From positions 1 to 8,194 of the forward strand of contig JAJZRK010000141.1 in NCBI GenBank assembly GCA_021802745.1: DNA of 8,194 nucleotides. The letters are read 5' to 3'. The notes under the pieces were generated by a model. The model saw only the letters and a program-made list of their open reading frames with translations, was not told where the DNA came from and did not search any database. The DNA comes from a bacterium (GTDB lineage: Bacteria > Gemmatimonadota > Gemmatimonadetes > Gemmatimonadales > Gemmatimonadaceae). This document shows positions 1 to 5,407 of this stretch, piece after piece (position 1 is the stretch's first letter; each line of letters starts with the position of its first letter). A program made the translations under genes and the position numbers.

Positions 1-1242
1 GCCATCAAGGTCCTCCTCGGGTTGTTCGCCGGCTTCGCCGTGGGGCTCGCCATCGCGGGCGGCTCCGGTCCGTTCGCCCCGGTGGCGCGATTTCTCGAGG
101 TCGCGGGTACCATGTGGATCGCAGCCATCCGCATGACGGTCATTCCGCTCGTGATGAGCAGCCTGATTGCCGGCGTGAACCGCGCGCCGAATCCGGCGAC
201 CATCGGCCGGCTCGGCGGGCGCGCCGTGACCTTCTTCGTCGTGGCGACGACGATCGCCGCGGTGATGGCCATCGTGGTGGGCGCGCCGCTCATGGCGCGC
301 ATCACGCTCGACCCGTCCGCCGTCGCCGCCCTGCGCGCGACGGCGAGCACGGCCGGCGCGGCGCCGGGGACGATGCCCACGGTGGCGCAGTGGTTCATTG
401 ACCTGGTGCCGATCAACCCGGTGAAGGCGATGACCGACGGTGCCATGCTCCCGCTCATCACCTTCACGCTCGCCTTCGCCATCGCCATCACGCGCGTGGA
501 CGCCGAGCGGCGCGAGCCGTTCATCAAGATGGTGGAGGCCGTGCAGGACGCGACACTGCGGATGGTGCGGTGGGTCATTGATACGGCGCCGTACGGCGTC
601 TTCGCGCTCGCCGTGCCGCTTGCCGCCAAGCTCGGCCTCTCCGCACTCGGCGCGCTGGCCGGGTATACGGTGATCGTCTGCGGCGTGAGCGTGCTGTACT
701 GCGTGACCATTCTTTATCCCGCCGCGGTGGTGCTGGGGCGGGCGCCGCTCGCGAGCTTCTGGCGCGTCTGGCTGACGCCGCAGTCCATTGCCTTCAGCGC
801 GCGCTCCTCGATGGCCGCGCTGCCGGCGATGATCGAAGAGGCGCGCGACCGCCTTCGCCTGCCGGCGTCCATTCACGGCTTCCTCATTCCGCTCGCTGCC
901 TCGACCTTCCGCCCGGGGGCGGGAGTGGGGCAGATACTCGGCGCGCTCTTCATCGCGCGGCTGTACGGCGTGGATATCGGCACGGCCGGACTGGTGGCCA
1001 TCTGCGCGACGGCGCTCGTGACGTCGTTCTCGGTGCCGGGAATCCCCGGCGGCTCGATTGTCGCCATGGTGCCGGTGCTGATGGTGGTGAACCTCCCGGT
1101 CGAGGGGATCGGCATCCTGCTGGGCGTGGACACGATCCTCGACATGTTCCGGACGACGACGAACACCACGGGGCATATGGCGGCGGCGATGGTGCTGGCG
1201 CATGGAGAGAGGGAAGTGGAGATTCCGCCGACCATTGGGTGA
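1..1242 (+). CDS. Dicarboxylate/amino acid:cation symporter family transporter, 5'-truncated by window edge
   Basis: An inner-membrane secondary transporter of the DAACS (GltPh/GltP/EAAT) fold. The frame is open from base 1, so the true start lies upstream; a TTG at 22 is the first start-like codon but would remove part of TM1. Seen in order: a TM1-like hydrophobic start, a VPINPVKAMTDGAMLP segment matching the family's VPxN region, the HP1 serine-rich motif SARSSMAALP (about 796-828), the HP2 motif SVPGIPGGSI (about 1030-1059), and the TM8 signature DTILDMFRTTTN (1129-1164). These establish the fold. Unusually, the TM7 NMDGT motif that binds Na+ in GltPh is replaced by FRPGA (907-921), and the TM8 aspartate equivalent to GltPh D405 is His (1174-1176). 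The TM8 Asp, Arg and Asn residues that contact substrate in relatives are kept. Substrate and coupling ion cannot be read from the sequence; both could differ from Na+/glutamate. It stops just before an inverted repeat. Confidence 0.9.
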   Translation, partial: AIKVLLGLFAGFAVGLAIAGGSGPFAPVARFLEVAGTMWIAAIRMTVIPLVMSSLIAGVNRAPNPATIGRLGGRAVTFFVVATTIAAVMAIVVGAPLMARITLDPSAVAALRATASTAGAAPGTMPTVAQWFIDLVPINPVKAMTDGAMLPLITFTLAFAIAITRVDAERREPFIKMVEAVQDATLRMVRWVIDTAPYGVFALAVPLAAKLGLSALGALAGYTVIVCGVSVLYCVTILYPAAVVLGRAPLASFWRVWLTPQSIAFSARSSMAALPAMIEEARDRLRLPASIHGFLIPLAASTFRPGAGVGQILGALFIARLYGVDIGTAGLVAICATALVTSFSVPGIPGGSIVAMVPVLMVVNLPVEGIGILLGVDTILDMFRTTTNTTGHMAAAMVLAHGEREVEIPPTIG

Positions 1243-1370
1243 GGAGGAGGGGTTCAGGGGCTTGGGAAGGGTGAGGAGTGGAGTGAGGAGGGAGCAGGAA
1301 GAGACCTCCTCCCTCATCCTCCTCTCTCCACTCATTCCCCCTCCTTAACCCCTGTACTCCTCCCCCTCCC
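1243..1370. repeat. Long imperfect inverted repeat, polypurine arm then polypyrimidine arm
   Basis: The arm at about 1243-1298 is almost pure A/G on the + strand and the arm at about 1305-1370 almost pure C/T. They are imperfect reverse complements: 1276-1291 pairs with 1318-1333 at 15 of 16 positions, 1289-1298 pairs with 1305-1314 at 9 of 10 around the six-base loop AAGAGA, and CAGGGG (1255-1260) pairs with CCCCTG (1349-1354). The registers conflict slightly, so the full stem must contain bulges. It fills the gap between the transporter stop and the HAD start. A related purine arm at 8133-8194 shares the 13-mer CAGGGGCTTGGGA, so this looks like a dispersed intergenic element. It could also act as a terminator for the transporter, but there is no T-run after a compact stem, so that role is inference. 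Confidence 0.75.
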
Positions 1371-1371
1371 G

Positions 1372-1377
1372 TATCTT
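1372..1377 (+). promoter_or_regulatory. Possible -10 element for a leaderless HAD transcript
   Basis: TATCTT lies exactly six bases before the GTG at 1384, the spacing expected if transcription begins at or next to the start codon. The preceding bases are a pyrimidine tract with no Shine-Dalgarno sequence. No convincing -35 is present (TTAACC at 1345-1350 is too far away). This is a weak call from one hexamer and its spacing. Confidence 0.25.
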
Positions 1378-1383
1378 CACTTC

Positions 1384-2022
1384 GTGTCCTACCCAGCTCT
1401 CTTATTCGATCTCGATGGCACGGTGGTTGACTCCATCGAGCTGATCGTCCAGGCCGCCGAGCATGCGTTTGACGGACGGGAGGGGCCGCGGCCGACGCGC
1501 GCGGAGTGGGTGGCGCTGATTGGCACGCCGCTGGCGCCAATGCTGCGGCGGTGGGCGCACGACGAGGACGACGTGAAGTTCCTGTGGGATCGGTATCGCG
1601 CGTACCAGGTGGAGCATCACGACCGGCTGGTGACGCCGTACCCGGGCGTGGTGGATCTCATCCAGCGGCTGCATGCGCGCGGGCATGCGATGGCGATCGT
1701 GAGCTCGAAGATCGAGGCCGGCATCCGGCGCAGTCTCGACTACATCGGCGTCACCGACTGTTTTGGCGCGCTCATCGGCATCGAGGCGACGGAGAAGCAC
1801 AAGCCGAACCCCGAGCCGGTGCTGCTGGCGCTCGAGCGGCTGGGCGTGACGGCGAGCCACGCCTGGTTCATTGGCGATTCGCCGCACGACATCTATGCAG
1901 GGCACGCGGCGGGCGTGAAGACGATCGGCGTGCTGACCGGGCCGTACGACCGGGCAACCATGGAAGCAGCGCAGCCGACGCATCTCGTCGAGACGCTCGC
2001 CGAGATCGAACCGCTGCTGTAG
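1384..2022 (+). CDS. HAD-family hydrolase, phosphoglycolate phosphatase/PpaX-like
   Basis: A 212-residue cytosolic phosphatase of the haloacid dehalogenase superfamily, subfamily with a helical C1 cap. Motif I is FDLDGTVVDS with nucleophile D9 and acid/base D11; motif II is the serine pair in AIVSSK (S107/S108); motif III is K140 in EKHKPNPEP; motif IV is GDSPHD with D165 and D169. Residues of about 17-85 form the helical cap, which sets substrate specificity. Length and motif spacing fit Gph (2-phosphoglycolate) and PpaX (pyrophosphate) relatives, and these cannot be told apart here; a generic sugar-phosphate phosphatase is also possible. The GTG start is chosen because motif I normally begins within ten residues of the N-terminus. 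No Shine-Dalgarno is seen. The gene begins 13 bases after the inverted repeat, and 109 bases separate it from the methyltransferase, so it is probably not part of that module. Confidence 0.9.
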   Translation: MSYPALLFDLDGTVVDSIELIVQAAEHAFDGREGPRPTRAEWVALIGTPLAPMLRRWAHDEDDVKFLWDRYRAYQVEHHDRLVTPYPGVVDLIQRLHARGHAMAIVSSKIEAGIRRSLDYIGVTDCFGALIGIEATEKHKPNPEPVLLALERLGVTASHAWFIGDSPHDIYAGHAAGVKTIGVLTGPYDRATMEAAQPTHLVETLAEIEPLL

Positions 2023-2030
2023 CGCTCCCA

Positions 2031-2045
2031 ACGCGCGGCGCGCGT
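2031..2045. repeat. Short GC palindrome after the HAD gene
   Basis: Two perfect 7-base complementary arms (ACGCGCG and CGCGCGT) flank a single G, just after the HAD stop codon. As RNA it could fold only with a five-base loop and a five-pair stem, and no U-run follows. It may be a weak terminator or simply chance in CG-rich DNA. Confidence 0.3.
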
Positions 2046-2070
2046 CCAGCCTGAACACTCCTGCAAGCAA

Positions 2071-2098
2071 TTGACCCGCTGTGCATTGACGCGGTGAC
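2071..2098 (+). promoter_or_regulatory. Direct repeats TTGAC/TTGAC/GTGAC upstream of the methyltransferase
   Basis: TTGACCCG (2071) and TTGACGCG (2086) differ at one base and start 15 bases apart; a further GTGACGG begins at 2094. Either TTGAC could be a -35 element, but no -10 hexamer sits at 16-18 bases. The repetition in the only gap before the methyltransferase could be an operator or a degenerate promoter. Seen directly as repeats; function is inferred. Confidence 0.3.
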
Positions 2099-2119
2099 GG
2101 TCGGCGCGCGACGCGTGCG

Positions 2120-2125
2120 TACCGT
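2120..2125 (+). promoter_or_regulatory. Possible -10 element for a leaderless methyltransferase transcript
   Basis: TACCGT is six bases before the GTG at 2132, the same spacing as the TATCTT hexamer before the HAD GTG. No ribosome binding site is visible upstream of 2132. The hexamer is a poor match and no -35 lies at normal distance, so the shared spacing is the only real support. Confidence 0.2.
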
Positions 2126-2131
2126 GCCCGC

Positions 2132-5100
2132 GTGCTCACCATCACCGATTCCCTCGCGCTCCTGCAGCGCTGCGCAGACCGACGCGGGCGTACGGCCCTG
2201 CTCCGCACACTTGGCTTCCAGGCGCCGGTCGGGTCGCTCGACCGTGACGCGGCATTTCGCCTCGGGCTCGACGGCGCGATACGAAACGCCGAGGTGGCGG
2301 CGGGACCGGGCGCGCTGCGAGCGCTCGTGCTCGACGTGCCCTCGGTTGAACCCTTGCGTGACACCACCGGACGGGCCGCACGCCGCATCGCGGCGCGCGC
2401 GCCGGAACTGCTGTGGCTCGTCCTCGCCACGCAGCGTCAGGGAGAGACCGCGATCGTCGTCCCCGCGCCCGGCGGCGCCAATGCGGCGGCCGCCCTGCTC
2501 GTTGACCCGTCCGCCGTGCGCCCCGGCGATGCCGAATCGCTCTGTTCGCTCGAGGCCGCACGCGGCGACAGCGACCTCGACACGCACCTCCGGTGGCGTG
2601 AGGCGCTGGGCCGCGACGACCTCACGCGACGCTTCTACCGCGACCTCCAACGGGTCGTGCATGCCCTCGGCGACGGCGCGTCCGGCGCTGCCGACGGTGA
2701 GGCGCGGCGCACGCTCGCCCTGCGCTGTGTGTCGCGACTTCTCTTCCTCTCCTTCCTCGAGGCGAAGGGCTGGCTCGACGGCGATCGCGCCTTCCTGTCG
2801 CGTCAAGTGGCCTCGCGCGGCGAGAACTTGCACCGCGCCCTCCTCGAGCCGCTGTTCTTCGGCACGTTGAACGCGCCGATGTCACGGCGGGCGGCGGCGG
2901 CGCGCGCCTTCGGCCGCCTTCCGTTTCTCAACGGCGGGCTCTTTTCACGGGATGCACTGGAGAAGCGACACCGCACCCTCCGGTTCACCGATGCCGACAT
3001 CGCGCGCGTCGTGAGTGAGTTGCTCTCCCACTATCGTGTTACCGCGCACGAAGGGTCGGAGGAGTTCGTCGAGGCCGCCGTGGACCCCGAGATGCTCGGA
3101 CGGGCCTTCGAGTCGCTGATGGCGTCGGATGAACGCCGCACCACGGGCGCCTATTTCACGCCGCCCGCCATGATCCGGCGAATCGCCGACCACGCGTTTG
3201 ATGCCGCGCTCTCGGCTCCCGACGTACACAGCGCGCTCGAGGAGGCACGCAACGGACGCGTGGCGAGCGCCGAGGGAGCGAACCGCCTGCGGGCGGCACT
3301 CGGCGCGATTCGCATTCTCGACCCGTCGTGCGGCACCGGGGCGTTCCTTGTGCACGCCATGACCGAGATCTCCCGCCTGCTGGCAGCGGCGCACGATGAC
3401 CGTCCGGAGCATGCGCGACGGCGCGCGGTGCTCGCCCAATCCATCTTCGGCGTGGATATCAACCCGACGGCGGTCTGGCTTTGCGAATTGCGGCTCTGGC
3501 TCGCCGTGGTGGTGGACAGCCCGGAGCGCGATCCGTTGCGCGTGCCGCCGCTGCCGAATCTCGACCGGCACATTCGGTGCGCCGACGCGCTCGCCGGGCC
3601 GGCGTTCGATATCGCGGGCGGCCACGACGCCGGGGTCACGCGCCTGCGCGAGCGATACGCACGCGCCACGGGGCGCCGCAAGCAGTCGCTGCAGCGGTCG
3701 CTCGATCGCGCCGAGCGCCAGTTGGCACTGTCGGCGCTCGATGAACGGATTGCCGTCTCCAGCAGGCGGCGGCGTGACCTCGTGTGCGCGCTGCGGGGGC
3801 GCGACCTCTTCGGACGGCGCCGCGTGGCCACGGCCACCGAGCGCGCGGCCCTCGCTGCGTGGCGGCGGGAGGCGCAGGGGCTGCGCCGCGCGCTCGCGGC
3901 GCTTCGCGCCGGCGGCGCCGTGCCGTTCGGCTTTGCCTCGCACTTCGGCGACGTCGCGCATCGCGGCGGTTTCGACGTCATCATCGGCAACCCGCCGTGG
4001 GTGCGGCTCCACCGCATTCCGCCCGCGGAACGTGACACGCTTCGCGCGCAATACGACTCGATGCGCAATGCCGCGTGGCGCGCCGGGGCGGCGGCGAGCG
4101 GCGCGATGACCGGCTTCGCCATGCAGGCCGACCTTGCCGCGCTCTTCACGGAACGGGCGACGGCGCTCGTGCGCCCGGACGGCGTGGTGGCGCTGCTCGT
4201 TCCCGCCAAGCTGCTCCGCAGCCTCGCTGGCGGCGGCCTTCGGGCGCTGCTGGCGCGCTCGACGACGCTCGAGGCGTGCGAGGACCATTCGGCCGGTCGC
4301 GCCATGTTTGACGCCGCGGTCTACCCGGCTGTCCTCGTGGTGCGACGCACCGCCACGAGCGCGCGGCATGGATCAGCCGTGGCGGGATCGGCGGCGGGAT
4401 CAGCGGCGGCGGGATCGTGCGCAGTTAGATCAGCCGCAGCGGGCGCCGCGGTGGAGACCTCGGCCGCCGTGTGCTGCGCCGTCATCCGTCGCGACATCGA
4501 GTTGCGCTGGCGCGACGTTCCCCGGCACCTCGCCCTCGACGCAACCGAGGGTGCCCCGTGGCTGCTGCTCCCTCCCCCGGTGCGCGCGGCGTTCGACGCC
4601 GTGGTCCGCGCGGGTGTCGCGCTCGTCGAGTCGCCGTTCGGACGACCGTTGCTCGGCGTGAAGAGCGGCTGCAACGACGCGTTCATTGTGGAGCCGGAGG
4701 CCGGATGGCCGCGGCGATCGGCCGGCGCATTGTGCCACGTGCGCAGTGGAGAACGCGAGGGAGCCATCGAACGCGCGTTGCTTCGGCCAGCGCTGCGCGG
4801 CGAAGACCTCGCACCGTTCATGGCGAGTGCCCCCGAACGCGCCATCGTGTGGACGCACGATCCCGTGTCGCAGCCAGTACGCACGCTGCCGCCGCGCGCC
4901 GCGCGATGGCTGTCGCACTGGCGGCCAACGCTCGAGCGGCGTGCCGATGTCCGATCGCGTGACCGCTGGTGGTCGCTCTTCCGGCTGGACGCCGCCTCGC
5001 CGGGATGGCGCGTGGTCTGGGGCGACGTCGGACGGACACCCCGCGCGTCCGTACTCTCCCCCGACGACGATGCCGTGCCCCTGAACAGCTGCTACGTCGT

Positions 5101-5407
5101 GCGCGCACCCACCGACGTGGATGCCGATGCGCTCGCCGCCTGGCTCAACGCGCCGCTGGCGGTTGCCTGGCTGTCGGCCATCGCCGAACCGGCCCGCGGC
5201 GGCTACCACCGATTCCTCGGCTGGACGATGGCGCGCCTTCCGCTGCCGGCCGCGTGGCCCGACGCGCGCGCGATCCTCGCCCCTGCGGGACGCGCCGCGC
5301 GCACGGGCGGGGAAGCATCCGCACAGGAGCTGCACGAGCGTTCGCTGCAGGCGTTTCGCCTCAGCGCCTCGGTGACTGAACCGCTCCTGACGTGGATGCG
5401 GTCATAG
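2132..5407 (+). CDS. N6-adenine DNA methyltransferase, Eco57I/type IIG-like with TaqI-type specificity region
   Basis: A 1091-residue protein expected to transfer a methyl group from S-adenosylmethionine to adenine in a specific DNA site. Residues 1-130 have no motif I recognise. Residues about 200-330 are helical and contain FLEAKGWL (208-215), common before the catalytic core of large Eco57I/PglX-type methyltransferases. The core has TGAYFTP (338-344, motif X-like), DPSCGTGAFL (397-406, AdoMet motif I) and IIGNPPW (N620-W623, catalytic motif IV, diagnostic of N6-adenine enzymes). An Arg-rich helical insert (about 498-600) separates the two. After an Ala/Gly/Ser linker (about 747-771), GVKSGCNDAF (842-851) and the LNSCYVV and GGYHRFLGWT segments match TaqI-like C-terminal recognition domains. 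No PD-(D/E)XK nuclease is evident, unlike true type IIG enzymes. GTG 2132 is the first start after an in-frame stop at 2087. The 3' end overlaps the helicase by 16 bases, suggesting a coupled operon. Likely defence or modification; target site unknown. Confidence 0.9.
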   Translation: MLTITDSLALLQRCADRRGRTALLRTLGFQAPVGSLDRDAAFRLGLDGAIRNAEVAAGPGALRALVLDVPSVEPLRDTTGRAARRIAARAPELLWLVLATQRQGETAIVVPAPGGANAAAALLVDPSAVRPGDAESLCSLEAARGDSDLDTHLRWREALGRDDLTRRFYRDLQRVVHALGDGASGAADGEARRTLALRCVSRLLFLSFLEAKGWLDGDRAFLSRQVASRGENLHRALLEPLFFGTLNAPMSRRAAAARAFGRLPFLNGGLFSRDALEKRHRTLRFTDADIARVVSELLSHYRVTAHEGSEEFVEAAVDPEMLGRAFESLMASDERRTTGAYFTPPAMIRRIADHAFDAALSAPDVHSALEEARNGRVASAEGANRLRAALGAIRILDPSCGTGAFLVHAMTEISRLLAAAHDDRPEHARRRAVLAQSIFGVDINPTAVWLCELRLWLAVVVDSPERDPLRVPPLPNLDRHIRCADALAGPAFDIAGGHDAGVTRLRERYARATGRRKQSLQRSLDRAERQLALSALDERIAVSSRRRRDLVCALRGRDLFGRRRVATATERAALAAWRREAQGLRRALAALRAGGAVPFGFASHFGDVAHRGGFDVIIGNPPWVRLHRIPPAERDTLRAQYDSMRNAAWRAGAAASGAMTGFAMQADLAALFTERATALVRPDGVVALLVPAKLLRSLAGGGLRALLARSTTLEACEDHSAGRAMFDAAVYPAVLVVRRTATSARHGSAVAGSAAGSAAAGSCAVRSAAAGAAVETSAAVCCAVIRRDIELRWRDVPRHLALDATEGAPWLLLPPPVRAAFDAVVRAGVALVESPFGRPLLGVKSGCNDAFIVEPEAGWPRRSAGALCHVRSGEREGAIERALLRPALRGEDLAPFMASAPERAIVWTHDPVSQPVRTLPPRAARWLSHWRPTLERRADVRSRDRWWSLFRLDAASPGWRVVWGDVGRTPRASVLSPDDDAVPLNSCYVVRAPTDVDADALAAWLNAPLAVAWLSAIAEPARGGYHRFLGWTMARLPLPAAWPDARAILAPAGRAARTGGEASAQELHERSLQAFRLSASVTEPLLTWMRS
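4371..4442 (+). repeat. In-frame minisatellite of GATC-initiated units inside the methyltransferase gene
   Basis: Five tandem units each begin with GATC, at 4371, 4386, 4398, 4413 and 4428 (spacings 15, 12, 15, 15). Typical units are GATCAGCCGTGGCGG and GATCAGCGGCGGCGG; the fourth unit is diverged. All unit lengths are multiples of three, so the frame is kept and the protein gains a GSA-rich linker between the catalytic core and the recognition region. Copy-number change would lengthen or shorten the linker without a frameshift. Confidence 0.7.

Noticed and set aside
2031..2045. GC palindrome as a rho-independent terminator of the HAD gene
   Set aside because: Only a five-pair stem can form with a realistic loop and no U-run follows, so I list it only as a repeat.
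2753..2773. Glu-Ala-Lys in FLEAKGW as a possible PD-(D/E)XK nuclease site in the methyltransferase
   Set aside because: The FLExKGWL pattern is common in the helical pre-core of Eco57I/PglX-type methyltransferases, and no appropriately spaced PD motif precedes it.
2945..4369. A 474-codon open frame on the minus strand
   Set aside because: It lies wholly opposite the methyltransferase catalytic core, which has clear motifs in the + frame. Its translation is low-complexity Arg/Ala-rich sequence with no domain, typical of antisense frames in GC-rich DNA.
4430..5335. A 301-codon open frame on the minus strand
   Set aside because: Antisense to the methyltransferase recognition region; no motif and no start signal, explained by high GC at codon position three.
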